Assembly (NCBI GenBank): GCA_000508965.1
Contig: BAHV02000002.1
Location: 62,001-126,000 of the forward strand
DNA: 64,000 nt
Reading direction: 5' to 3'
Source of the DNA: Dielma sp000508965
GTDB taxonomy: Bacteria; Bacillota_I; Bacilli_A; Erysipelotrichales; Erysipelotrichaceae
Positions within the stretch are counted from its first letter, which is position 1. Every line of letters starts with the position of its first letter. Position numbers and translations under genes: made by a program. The notes beneath the pieces were generated by a model. It was not told where the DNA came from. It was given only the letters and a program-made list of their open reading frames with translations, and did no database searches. Positions 1 to 9,700 of this stretch are shown here, piece after piece.

Positions 1-1121
1 CGATCGTTGTGCTGAATATTGAAATGGACGCGCAGCTGGTTGACGTTAACGTGCATCCTTCAAAATGGGAAATTCGTTTATCGAAAGAAAAACAGTGTGA
101 AAATCTGATTTATTTATCGTTAAGCGAAGGGCTAAAAAAGGCACTTCAAGTCAGTGAGATTAAAACTGTAAAAGAAAAAGTCATTGCGGAAATGCCTAAA
201 TTTGATTTCGATGAGAAAAAGGAACAATCCGTACAATTAAACAAAGAGTTAGCGAATAGCTTTGAAATGAATGAGGCTGAGGCATATCCAATTTATACAG
301 CTGATTTAACTAAAAATGAAACTCAGAGTAAGACCATGGTACCAAAGGATTCAACTCCAAGGCCTGTTCAGCCAATGTTAAAAGAATCAGCCTCCATCTT
401 TGTGCCGCTTCAGCAGTTTGAGAAAAAGGCGGAGCCTTTGCAAGCCGATCCGATTTCAAAGCCTTTGCCCGAACCGGAAAAAGACGCCTGCATTCCTAGT
501 CAGGAAGATCTCGTTAAACAGGTTGATAAGGTCAATGAGTCATTTCCTGAATTAACCGTTATCGGACAATTCCATAATTGTTATATACTGGCATCCGGTG
601 AAAAGGGTTTGTATGTTATTGATCAGCACGCGGCGCAGGAGAAGTATCATTATGAACAGCTAAAAAAGAATATCTTCGCTAAGGATGTCATGATGCAGCA
701 GCTTTTAATACCTGAAACGATTAAATTAACACCGGCTGCCATTGTCCAGCTTGAAGAGATCAATGCGATGCTTTCACCGATGCATATCGAGTTGGAATTG
801 TTTGGTGAAGACAGTGTGATCCTTCGTGAAATACCGCTATGGCTTAAGAATACAAATTTGAATTCTTTTGTCTATGACCTGGTTGATTTGTTTTTAAAAA
901 ACAATGAAATATCAGAAGCGAAGCTGCGCAAATCTGCGCTGGCTTCCTTGGCATGTCATTCAAGTATTCGATTTAACCGGGCTCTGACCATGGATGAAAT
1001 GCGTCAGGTCATTGAGGATTTAAAAAAATGTGAACAGCCGTTCCACTGTCCGCACGGCCGTCCTACAATGATCTGCATTACCGACTCTCAGTTGGAAAAG
1101 GACTTTTACCGGGTAGGATAA
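1..1121 (+). CDS. mutL: DNA mismatch repair protein MutL (3' part, truncated by window edge)
   Basis: The frame is already open at base 3 and the gene starts upstream of the window. The first visible residues (LVDVNVHPSKWEIRLS) are the conserved end of the MutL N-terminal GHKL/transducer ATPase region. A variable linker of about 150 residues follows, then the C-terminal dimerisation and endonuclease domain. That domain carries the metal-binding motif DQHAAQEKYHYE, which fits DQHA(x)2E(x)4E, plus ACHSSIR and CPHGRPT. This is the nicking-type MutL found in bacteria without MutH. QQLLIP just after the DQHA motif resembles the beta-clamp-binding site known in Bacillus MutL. miaA starts directly after the stop, so the two are probably cotranscribed; mutL-miaA linkage is common. 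Identity is secure. Confidence 0.96.
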   Translation, partial: IVVLNIEMDAQLVDVNVHPSKWEIRLSKEKQCENLIYLSLSEGLKKALQVSEIKTVKEKVIAEMPKFDFDEKKEQSVQLNKELANSFEMNEAEAYPIYTADLTKNETQSKTMVPKDSTPRPVQPMLKESASIFVPLQQFEKKAEPLQADPISKPLPEPEKDACIPSQEDLVKQVDKVNESFPELTVIGQFHNCYILASGEKGLYVIDQHAAQEKYHYEQLKKNIFAKDVMMQQLLIPETIKLTPAAIVQLEEINAMLSPMHIELELFGEDSVILREIPLWLKNTNLNSFVYDLVDLFLKNNEISEAKLRKSALASLACHSSIRFNRALTMDEMRQVIEDLKKCEQPFHCPHGRPTMICITDSQLEKDFYRVG

Positions 1122-2045
1122 ATGATGGAAAAAATATTGATATTAGCAGGACCGACCGGTGTCGGCAAAACAAAATGCAGCATTGAATTAGCAAAATATT
1201 TTGATGGTGAAATTATCAGCGGTGACTCCATGCAGGTTTATCGCGGCATGAGTATCGGTACCGCTAAGGTTAGTGAAGAAGAAGCTGACGGCATTGTCCA
1301 TGGATTAGTTGATTGTTACGACTTTGATGAAGAATATAATGTGATGATTTTTCAAAGTGAAGCGCGCAAGGCAATTCATTCAATGACTCAGCGCAGTAAG
1401 CTGCCAATCATTGTCGGCGGCACTGGCTTATATTTGAAATCACTTTATTATGATTATGAGTTTCATGAAGAAGAAATTGATGAAGAATTCAGTGCATTTT
1501 TAAAAGAACGCAGTAATGATGAGGTTTATCATATGCTTTTACTTGCAGACCCAAAGGCATGCGAAACGATTCATAAAAACAATCGCAAACGGGTAGAACG
1601 AGCACTGATGCGCGCCCATCTCGGTCAGAGAAAAAGCGATGCGGAGCAGCAGCAGCAGCATAAACCAGTCTATGATGCACTGGTACTTGGTTTAACCTGT
1701 GATCGTGAAGAATTATACTGCCGCATTAATCTGCGTGTAGATAAAATGATTGCTGATGGGCTTGAGGAAGAAATTCGTAAGCTGATTGAGCCTCATGATG
1801 AATCAGTTTGGGATTTACAAAGTATGCAGGGGATTGGCTATAAAGAATGGAAGCAGTATTTCCTGGGAAATCAGACAGTGGAAGAAACGGCGGAATTAAT
1901 CAAAAAGAACTCCAGACAATTTGCTAAGCGGCAGTATACATGGTTCAACAATCAGATGCATGTGGAATGGTTTGATATCAGTGATGAAGAGTGGCATGAG
2001 CAGCTGTTTGCCAGAGTGAAAGAATGGTTAGGGAATAAGGGTTAA
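1122..2045 (+). CDS. miaA: tRNA dimethylallyltransferase MiaA
   Basis: It transfers a dimethylallyl group to N6 of A37 in tRNAs reading UNN codons, the first step of ms2i6A formation. The P-loop GPTGVGKT lies at residues 10-17, followed by the SGDSMQVYRGMSIGTAK substrate-binding segment, IIVGGTGLYLKSL, and the C-terminal QFAKRQYTWFNNQ motif typical of the family. Length (about 307 aa) is normal. Two adjacent ATG codons are possible starts; the first follows the mutL stop immediately and the second (1125) gives MEKILILAGPTG. A strong intrinsic terminator follows. The hfq gene that often lies downstream in other bacteria is not here. Confidence 0.96.
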   Translation: MMEKILILAGPTGVGKTKCSIELAKYFDGEIISGDSMQVYRGMSIGTAKVSEEEADGIVHGLVDCYDFDEEYNVMIFQSEARKAIHSMTQRSKLPIIVGGTGLYLKSLYYDYEFHEEEIDEEFSAFLKERSNDEVYHMLLLADPKACETIHKNNRKRVERALMRAHLGQRKSDAEQQQQHKPVYDALVLGLTCDREELYCRINLRVDKMIADGLEEEIRKLIEPHDESVWDLQSMQGIGYKEWKQYFLGNQTVEETAELIKKNSRQFAKRQYTWFNNQMHVEWFDISDEEWHEQLFARVKEWLGNKG

Positions 2046-2059
2046 GCAATATAAGCATA

Positions 2060-2077
2060 GGGCTGACAGCCCTTTTT
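2060..2077 (+). terminator. Rho-independent terminator after miaA
   Basis: A GGGCT/AGCCC stem with a 3-nt loop is followed by five T. It lies 15 bp past the miaA stop and closes the mutL-miaA transcript. Confidence 0.85.
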
Positions 2078-2108
2078 CCTTGTGGTTATCCTATCAAAAG
2101 TGTCATAA

Positions 2109-2138
2109 TTCGACCATTTTGCTGATTTGTGGTATATT
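2109..2138 (+). promoter_or_regulatory. Probable sigma-A promoter for the metallophosphoesterase gene
   Basis: A weak -35 (TTCGAC, 2109-2114) is separated by 18 bp from TATATT (2133-2138). The -10 is preceded by TGG, giving an extended -10. It lies just downstream of the miaA terminator. Confidence 0.5.
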
Positions 2139-2160
2139 ATATTGCAAAGGAAGTGATTGC

Positions 2161-3015
2161 ATGCGGATTGCATTTATTGCGGATGTACATGAAGATTATA
2201 ATCATCATCATGATTTTGTTAAATGCTTTTCGGATTTTTGCGAAGATAATAAGATTGATATTCTGGTCTTTGCCGGTGATACATCTACCGGAGCAATAAA
2301 GACTTTGTATTTTTATCGTCAGCTGCAGAAAACATGCCGTGCGAAGGTGATGCAGATTCCAGGCAATCATGAACTCTATTGTGAACTGAAAAAGAATCTG
2401 GCGGGTGAGCGCATCCAGACCATGGAAGAATCACAGCATTATTTTGAACGGCTGATGCAGGATGAGACAAGTCTGGCAATACATTCAATTGAAACAAAGA
2501 ACTGGATCATTCTTGGTGAATGCGGTTGGTATGATTTTTCCTTTGACCCGAGCTATCCGGATCTTGATTATCAAAAGCTCAGCAAGAAAAAGGTTTCGCT
2601 TATCCGCTGGCCTGACCGTAAATTTATCGACGGGAATATTGTTGATGAAAGACTTGATGTGGCACGCACTCAGGAAAGTCTTGACCGTTTGGAAAGACTT
2701 CTGGCGGAAGCTGAAAAAACCAACAAGAAAATTATGGTTGTCACACATATGCTGCCAAGTCCGCAATGTATTAAAAAATGGCGGCTCCCTTATTTTAACA
2801 CTGCCGCCAATTATTTAGGCAGCAGCCGCTTTTTAGAATTGTTTAAGAAATATGATGTAGAGATGAATATCTGCGCGCATTCACATATGCGGATGTCAAA
2901 AGAAATTGAAGGTATCCGTATTGTTAATGTATCACTTGGATATAATTATCAATGGAAGCATATTTTAGATGCCAAGGCAGAAATTGCCGAAACATGTTAT
3001 ATATTGGAGGATTGA
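2161..3015 (+). CDS. Calcineurin-like metallophosphoesterase
   Basis: A cytoplasmic protein of about 284 aa with the ordered metal-binding motifs of calcineurin-like phosphoesterases: DVH near residue 9, FAGDTSTG, PGNHELY, VTHMLPSP and, near the C-terminus, AHSHMR. These form a dinuclear metal centre for phosphoester hydrolysis; the substrate cannot be read from the sequence. The ATG at 2161 was chosen over an upstream in-frame codon because AAAGGAAGTG precedes it and the family fold starts at once (MRIAFIADVHED). Its stop is two bases before a 24-codon small ORF that has its own GGAGG inside this gene's end, so translation is probably coupled. Confidence 0.85.
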   Translation: MRIAFIADVHEDYNHHHDFVKCFSDFCEDNKIDILVFAGDTSTGAIKTLYFYRQLQKTCRAKVMQIPGNHELYCELKKNLAGERIQTMEESQHYFERLMQDETSLAIHSIETKNWIILGECGWYDFSFDPSYPDLDYQKLSKKKVSLIRWPDRKFIDGNIVDERLDVARTQESLDRLERLLAEAEKTNKKIMVVTHMLPSPQCIKKWRLPYFNTAANYLGSSRFLELFKKYDVEMNICAHSHMRMSKEIEGIRIVNVSLGYNYQWKHILDAKAEIAETCYILED

Positions 3016-3017
3016 AG

Positions 3018-3092
3018 ATGAACAATAGCACACGATTATTAAATGCGTTAGCATGGCTGTTAGCCAATTTGAAGAAGAAAGGAAACCGTTAA
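3018..3092 (+). CDS. Candidate 24-aa small protein (unrecognised)
   Basis: The ORF encodes MNNSTRLLNALAWLLANLKK plus a short basic tail. GGAGG lies at 3006-3010, 7 bases before the ATG, which is a better Shine-Dalgarno than that of many neighbours. It fills exactly the space between the phosphoesterase stop and the ATG of the next gene, which starts at the base after its stop. The product would be a short amphipathic or hydrophobic helix with a basic end, such as a membrane-surface peptide. Alternatively it is a translational coupler for the downstream gene. I do not recognise a family; it rests only on the initiation signal and the tight packing. Confidence 0.5.
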   Translation: MNNSTRLLNALAWLLANLKKKGNR

Positions 3093-3833
3093 ATGAATGA
3101 GGCCCTGCAGCGGGTAGAACTGCTGATCGGCGAAGCAGGTATTAAAACTTTAAATGATGCTTGTGTATTAATCGCCGGTGTCGGCGGTGTCGGCTCATTT
3201 GCCGCGGAAAGTCTGGCACGTTCAGGCATCGGCACATTGATTCTGGTCGATGCGGATACAGTTGCTGAAAGTAATTTGAATCGTCAGATTCATGCCGTCT
3301 ATACTACTATCGGAAAAGCCAAAACGCAGGTGATGGCTGAGCGGATTCATTCTTTTAACCGGGATTGTAAGGTCATTGAAAAACCCTTATTCTACTCAGC
3401 GGCCGTCAATGATGAAATTTTTGATCAGCCGATTGATTTTGTCATCGACTGTATCGATACAATTACCAGCAAAGCGGATCTGATTGAAGCATGTAAAGCA
3501 AGAAATATACCCTTTATTTCAAGTATGGGTATGGCCAACCGATTTGATCCTACAAAGATTGAAATCTGTGATTTAATGAAGACCGCAAATGATCCGCTGG
3601 CAAAGGTTATGCGCAATATAGTCCGCAAACGCCGCATTAAAGGTAAAATACCGGTAATCTTTTCAAAAGAACTGCCGATTACCCAAACTCGGGTGATCAA
3701 TGAAGAAGGCAAGACGCGAAAAGAGAAAATGCCGCCGGCAAGTACATCCTTTGTACCGGCAGCCGCTGGATTAAGTGCTGGCAGTTATGTGGTGCGGCAG
3801 CTTATGAAAAAAGCAGCGATAAATATAGAGTGA
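3093..3833 (+). CDS. tcdA: tRNA threonylcarbamoyladenosine dehydratase (TcdA/CsdL, ThiF-like E1 fold)
   Basis: TcdA uses ATP to cyclise t6A37 of tRNA to ct6A. The N-terminal Rossmann nucleotide-binding motif is GVGGVGSFAAESLARSGIG (about residues 30-48), followed by LVDADTVAESNLNRQIHA, the adenylation segment of ThiF/MoeB/E1-like enzymes, then DCIDTITSKADLI and SSMGMANRFDPTKI, characteristic of TcdA. The length (246 aa) and the absence of MoeB-type CxxC zinc pairs support TcdA over MoeB/ThiF. The tcdA symbol is a family-level assignment. A terminator follows 50 bp downstream. Confidence 0.85.
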   Translation: MNEALQRVELLIGEAGIKTLNDACVLIAGVGGVGSFAAESLARSGIGTLILVDADTVAESNLNRQIHAVYTTIGKAKTQVMAERIHSFNRDCKVIEKPLFYSAAVNDEIFDQPIDFVIDCIDTITSKADLIEACKARNIPFISSMGMANRFDPTKIEICDLMKTANDPLAKVMRNIVRKRRIKGKIPVIFSKELPITQTRVINEEGKTRKEKMPPASTSFVPAAAGLSAGSYVVRQLMKKAAINIE

Positions 3834-3887
3834 TGCTGATTCAATCCTTCATAAAGCAGCAAAATTGTAATATTTTTATTAACTTAT

Positions 3888-3916
3888 AAGAGGTGATTTA
3901 TTTCATCTCTTTTTTT
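3888..3916 (+). terminator. Rho-independent terminator after tcdA
   Basis: AAGAGGTGA pairs with TCATCTCTT (one G:T pair) around a 6-nt loop and runs into seven T. Confidence 0.8.
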
Positions 3917-3996
3917 CTTACTGAATCATTTAAAAATGCAGGTTAATCTTTTAAAAAGCTGGCTGTCAGGGGCTTAGGCTTAAGATTTGAAAGGAA

Positions 3997-4025
3997 TTGC
4001 CTTTTTATCAGCTCTATGATAGAAT
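3997..4025 (+). promoter_or_regulatory. Putative sigma-A promoter of the c-di-GMP/phosphorelay operon
   Basis: TTGCCT (3997-4002), 17 bp, TAGAAT (4020-4025). It would give a leader of about 140 nt. A second isolated TATAAT at 4140-4145, with no matching -35, lies closer to the start codon and is an alternative. Confidence 0.5.
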
Positions 4026-4169
4026 TAGACCATATAAGAAATGCCGCTGAATTTAATACGGAACCATGGAAATTGACAGCTGATGGACATGGGTAAGTTA
4101 ACTTTTTTTTTCTTCAAATCCGTTTGTACTAGTATCCTGTATAATTCAAGGAACAAAGGGGGATATTGC

Positions 4170-6752
4170 ATGTTTTCAAGAAGGAAGGTCTTGGTTGTTG
4201 AAGATAATGAGCTGAATCGAAGCTTGCTTTGTCAGATACTTGGTTCCAATTATGATGTATTGGAAGCGGAGAATGGCGAAGAAGCATTAAAAAAGCTTAA
4301 ACAATACGGCGAAGGAATTTCACTGATCCTTTTAGATATTGTCATGCCGGTCATGGATGGCTATACTTTTCTTTCTATCATGAAAGCCGATCCTTCTTAT
4401 TCTTTTATTCCTGTTATCGTCACAACACAAAATGACGGCGAATCAGATGAGGTTGCTGCATTATCCCATGGTGCTACGGATTTTGTGGCGAAGCCATATA
4501 AACCCCAGATTATTCTGCATCGTGTTGCGAGTATCATCAATCTTAGAGAAACAGCAGCGATGATCAATCAGATACAGTATGATCAGCTGACGGGTCTTTA
4601 CAGCAAGGCATTTTTTTATCAGCGTGTAAAAGAAATATTACTGCGTAATCCGGATCGTAAATATGATATTATCTGTTCGGATGTTGAAAATTTTAAATTG
4701 ATTAATGATGTATTCGGTATCCCCGCCGGTGACCGCCTGCTGCATGGTATCGCTGATATGTATAAAACAAGAGTGAATAATATCGGAATCTGCGGACGGC
4801 TTAATTCCGATCGTTTTGCGTGTCTTTTAGAACATAACAGTATTTATACCAATGATTTATTCAGTGAAATCAGCGCTGAGGTAAATAATTTTTTAGAAGT
4901 ACGCAATATTGTGATGAAGTGGGGTATTTATTATATTGAAGATATCAGTGTTTCGGTTGAACAGATGTGTGACCGCGCGCTATTAGCTGCCCACAGCATC
5001 AAAGGACAGTATGGCAAATATTTCGCTGTGTATGATGATAAGCTGCGGAATGAATTATTAAAGGATCAGGCAATTACCGACAGTATGGAAGATGCTTTGG
5101 CAAAAGAACAGTTCTTGGTTTATTTACAGCCTAAGTATCGAATCAAGGATGAAAATTTAGTCGGCGCGGAAGCGTTAGTGCGCTGGATTCATCCTGAGCT
5201 TGGTTTTCAGCCGCCTGATAAATTTATACCTTTATTCGAAAAAAATGGTTTTATTACGAAACTGGATCAATATGTGTGGGATAAAACATGCGCATTGATT
5301 AAGGAATGGGATGATCGAGGTTTTACTCCGATTTCAGTATCGGTCAATGTATCAAGAGCAGATATTTATAATGCCGATCTGGCAGATATTTTAATTAAAA
5401 TTATTAATAAGTATGGCTTAGCGCCTTCACGTCTGCATTTAGAAATTACAGAGAGCGCCTATACAGAAAATCCCAAACAGATCATTGATACCGTGACACA
5501 TTTACGTGAGTTAGGCTTTATTATCGAAATGGATGATTTTGGCAGCGGTTATTCTTCTTTGAATATGCTGAATGAAATGCCGATCGATATTTTAAAGCTG
5601 GATATGAAATTTATCCAGAATGAAACGGCAAAGCCAAACAGTCAGGGGATTCTGCAATTTATTATTGATCTGGCTCGTTGGATGCATGTCAGTGTTGTGG
5701 CTGAGGGTGTTGAAACAAAGGATCAGCTGAATCGTTTAAGTGAAATAGGCTGTGACTATGTGCAGGGCTATTATTTTGCACGGCCTTTACCAAAACTTGA
5801 ATTTGAAAAGCTTTTATCTGCAGATAGCCGGAAAAATGCCGAAAGTGAACTGGACGATGTCTGTGAAATATTGACTGAGCTGCCGGTACTGCTGATTGCT
5901 GATGAAGATAAAACATACTGTGAGAATGTGCGAAAAACACTGCGCGGTTCTTATCAGATCGTTGATACGAATAATAGTACAGAGACTTTCGCTTATCTTG
6001 AAGATCATCCGAATACGGCAGGTCTTGTAGTCTCTTTAACTTTGCCGGATGATGACGGATTTAAAATCATTAATTTTATACAGAGTGAAAAGCATTATTG
6101 GAATCTGCCGGTCATCGCATCCGCGGCTGCTAATGCTGATTTAGAAAGCCGGGCACTGGACAGCGGTGCTGATGATTATATTGCTAAGCCTCATAATATG
6201 GACAGTTTATTAAAACGTGTGCAGCGTTCAGTTCGTGACGCGGCGGCTCAGCGTAAAATCCTAGAGCTGCAGGAAACCGTCTATAAGGATCATCTTACAG
6301 GCTTGTTAAATCGTCATGGACTTGAAAATGCAGTCTGCAGCTTAAATAAAAAAGATTTACCTGCAGCGATATTCATTTTTGATCTTGATGATCTTAATAA
6401 TAACAATGATGAGTGCGGGCATCGCGCAGGTGATCAGGAATTGACACAGTTCAGTATGATCCTTCGAGCTTGTACAAGCGAGAAGGATTTACTGGCAAGA
6501 ATCGGCGGCGATGAATTTGTCATCGTGGCTACTCAGACATCCGCTGAAGGTATTGAAAAGCTGGGTCATGAAATCTGTACTGCAAGTAATAACAAGTGTA
6601 TTAAAAATGAATACTCATGGTCATGTTCAGCGGGTGCTGCCGTTATGGAAGAGCTGGATATTTTTAGTGATGTTTTGGAAAAAGCGGATCAGGCACTGCT
6701 TCAGGCTAAAAAGGAAAACAGGGGCAGCTGTTGTTTTTGGAAAGAAGGATGA
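4170..6752 (+). CDS. REC-GGDEF(degenerate)-EAL-REC(degenerate)-GGDEF c-di-GMP turnover protein
   Basis: The product has about 860 aa and no membrane segment. Domains in order: an intact receiver (acceptor Asp in LLLDIVMP near residue 57); a GGDEF-like domain whose signature is replaced by LNSDRF near 210, so probably not catalytic; an EAL phosphodiesterase domain with EALVRW (about 333), DDFGSGYSS (about 454) and AEGVET; a second receiver-like domain in which the acceptor position is Ser (VVSLTLP); and a C-terminal GGDEF with intact ARIGGDEF (about 777). The last GGDEF lacks an RxxD inhibitory site (SEKD instead). It could therefore both make and degrade cyclic di-GMP under control of the first receiver. 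The ATG at 4170 is preceded by AAAGGGGG; a longer frame beginning at 4083 lacks such a site. It overlaps or abuts the hybrid kinase gene. Confidence 0.88.
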   Translation: MFSRRKVLVVEDNELNRSLLCQILGSNYDVLEAENGEEALKKLKQYGEGISLILLDIVMPVMDGYTFLSIMKADPSYSFIPVIVTTQNDGESDEVAALSHGATDFVAKPYKPQIILHRVASIINLRETAAMINQIQYDQLTGLYSKAFFYQRVKEILLRNPDRKYDIICSDVENFKLINDVFGIPAGDRLLHGIADMYKTRVNNIGICGRLNSDRFACLLEHNSIYTNDLFSEISAEVNNFLEVRNIVMKWGIYYIEDISVSVEQMCDRALLAAHSIKGQYGKYFAVYDDKLRNELLKDQAITDSMEDALAKEQFLVYLQPKYRIKDENLVGAEALVRWIHPELGFQPPDKFIPLFEKNGFITKLDQYVWDKTCALIKEWDDRGFTPISVSVNVSRADIYNADLADILIKIINKYGLAPSRLHLEITESAYTENPKQIIDTVTHLRELGFIIEMDDFGSGYSSLNMLNEMPIDILKLDMKFIQNETAKPNSQGILQFIIDLARWMHVSVVAEGVETKDQLNRLSEIGCDYVQGYYFARPLPKLEFEKLLSADSRKNAESELDDVCEILTELPVLLIADEDKTYCENVRKTLRGSYQIVDTNNSTETFAYLEDHPNTAGLVVSLTLPDDDGFKIINFIQSEKHYWNLPVIASAAANADLESRALDSGADDYIAKPHNMDSLLKRVQRSVRDAAAQRKILELQETVYKDHLTGLLNRHGLENAVCSLNKKDLPAAIFIFDLDDLNNNNDECGHRAGDQELTQFSMILRACTSEKDLLARIGGDEFVIVATQTSAEGIEKLGHEICTASNNKCIKNEYSWSCSAGAAVMEELDIFSDVLEKADQALLQAKKENRGSCCFWKEG

Positions 6753-6757
6753 GTGGA

Positions 6758-9700
6758 ATGAGAAATGTCGATGCCAAGCAGACAGCTGTAAAATTTTGTA
6801 TCGCCTGGTTTCAGGAACGTAATCTAAATCAAGCAGCTAATTACTTATGTGAAGATGTACTGTTCATCGGTACAAGTGAAAAAGAATGCGCGGATGGCAA
6901 AGACGAAATGATGAATTATATCCTTGAGGATATTAAGGAAATCAGTGAGCCGTTTCATGTTGAGCTGGAATTTATTTATGATCGGCAGTTAAGTGATACG
7001 GTTTATACGCTTTCCGCTCAGTTTACTCTTAAAAATTCAGTTTATGCGTGGCATTTGAACAGCTTATTTGTAATGCGTAAAGATAATGAGAAATGGCTGA
7101 TCTGTAATCTTCATTTCGCAGAACCAAGCGTAACTCAGCAGCAGGATGAACATTATCCGAATACCATCGTTATTGAGAATGCGATGAAACAACGTCAGGA
7201 ACTGCTTAACGATGCAATTGCCGGTGGGATGATGGGCGGTTATGTTGAGCCTGATTTCCCATATTATTTTGTTAATCAATGGATGCTGAACTATTTAGGC
7301 TATGCGAATGAAACCGAGTTTATTGAGGATATTAAGGGTTTAATTATTAATTGTATGCATCCTGATGACCGGCAGCGAGTGGATCAGGAAGTAAGCGAAC
7401 AATTAGCTTATAAGGATGAATATATAGTAGAATACCGAATGCGCAAAAAAGATGGCTCATATATTTGGGTTCATGATACCGGCCGAAAAGTGAAAGCGGA
7501 AAATGGCAAAGATGCGATTGTATCCGTGTGCATTGATATCAGTGAACAGAAAAGAGCACAAGCAGAGATATTAAATCTATATAATAATATACCGGGAGCT
7601 GTTTTTCGCTGCCGTTTTGATGATGATTATTCCGTAATTGATGCCAATGACGGTCTTTTTGATTTTCTTGGCTATACCCGTGAAGAATTTAAAGCGATGG
7701 GCAATAAAATGTCGGCAGTCATCTACCCTGATGATTATAAAGTTATGAAGGGTATTTTAAATGATCAGCTTATCCATGGGAATACGATACATAATGAAAA
7801 TCGTCTGATTTGTAAAGATGGTTCAATTAAATGGATTTCAATTAAAGCTCAGCTTTTTATTGAAGGAGATAAACCATGTTTCTATTGTGTGTTTGTTGAT
7901 ATAACCGATGAAAAGAAAGTACAGTCCAGAGTAAGAGATCTTTATGAAGAAGAACTGGCTTATTTTACCGAGCTGTCTTCAGTAGGCGGGACGCTTCAGG
8001 GACGAATGAATGTAACTAAAAATGTTATTGAAAATTATCTTGGCGCCTCTGAAGTTACTGTAGCGCATGTTGGTGATACTTATGATCAAACGATTGAGAG
8101 TCTGGCTGCTTCTGCTGTTGATATGATCGTCGGAGATCATATTCGAAAGACATTAAATCGTCAGAAGGTTCTTGCGGATTATCAAAATGGGAAAGTGAAT
8201 TACCGGCTTGAATATCTGCGCCGGCGCAATGATGGATCAACATTTTGGGTCAGTACCAATTTAAGAACTTATCTGAATCCGGAAACTGATGATTTGATTA
8301 TATTTTTCTATACATTTGATACAACAAAACAAAAGCTTCAGGAACAGCTGCTGAAGCGGATAGCTGATTTAGATTATGATGTGATTGTCGATATTGATAT
8401 TATTCAGGGTACTTATCAAATGGTTTCATTTACTAAAAAGCCTGAAAATATGCTGCAGCCTAAGGGAGATTTTCAAAAAAATATTCATGATTTAGCTAAG
8501 TGCAGCATGAATGAGAAAGCAAGTCAGGAATATCTTGAAAAGCTTGATTTTGAGTATATGAAAACCCAGCTGGAAAAGCAGGATGTCTATACTTTTGTTA
8601 TTGAAATGAACAATAAAGAAAATATTCCTTTAGTGAAACGTTTTCAAGTGTTTTATATTAATAAAGAGCTTGGCCGTGTCTGTATGGCGAGAACGGATGT
8701 CACGGATGTGGTGCGCAAGGAACAGAAGCAGAAAGCTGAATTAGCAGCTGCATTGGTGGCAGCTGAACAGGCTAATGCCGCTAAGACGGACTTCCTTTCA
8801 CGCATGTCTCATGAAATTAGAACACCGATGAATGCAATCATTGGCATGAGTACCATTGCAGCCCGTTCGATCGGTGATGATGAGCAGGTTCAGGATTGTA
8901 TTTCTAAAATCGGCATTTCTTCCCGCTTCTTATTATCACTGATTAATGACATTTTAGATATGAGCCGAATCGAAAGCGGAAAGATGCTGCTTAAAAACGA
9001 AAAAATACCAACAGAAGAGTTCTTAAATGGTATAAATTCAATTTGTTATGCACAGGCAGCGGCTAAGGGTGTTGACTATGAATGTATTGTTGATCCAACA
9101 CTTGATGATTATTACATGGGTGATGCAATGAAGCTTCAGCAGGTTTTAATCAATATTTTAAGTAATGCGATAAAGTTTACCAATGAGGGAGGCAAGGTTA
9201 CCTTCTCAGCTGCTCAGCATCGCAAAACGAAGAATGCTGCTGTGCTGCGATTCATTGTGAATGATACCGGAGTGGGTATGGATGAAAGCTTCCTGCCGCA
9301 TATTTTTGAACCATTCGCTCAGGAAAGCACCGGTACAACTGCACTTTATGGCGGTACGGGTCTTGGTCTTGCGATTTCAAAGAATATCGTTGATATGATG
9401 GATGGCAAAATTACTGCCCGTTCAATCAGAGGTATAGGTTCAGAATTCACAGTTGATGTGAAATTAGGAATTACTGAAGAAGAGAAGCTTCGTCATAATC
9501 AAAAGAAGATCCATTATAATTTCTCACACCTGAAAACATTAGTCGTTGATGATGATGTGGCGGTTTGTGAAAGTGCGGTTATGACCCTTGAAGAAATCGG
9601 CATCAAAGCTGAATGGGTAGACAGCGGCCGTAAAGCGATTGATCGGGTGAAGCATCTTTGGGGAAGCAGTAAATATTATGAAATGATTCTTATTGACTGG

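Noticed and set aside
1489..1680. 63-codon open frame on the minus strand inside miaA
   Set aside because: It is antisense to a well-conserved gene and has no Shine-Dalgarno or recognisable domain.
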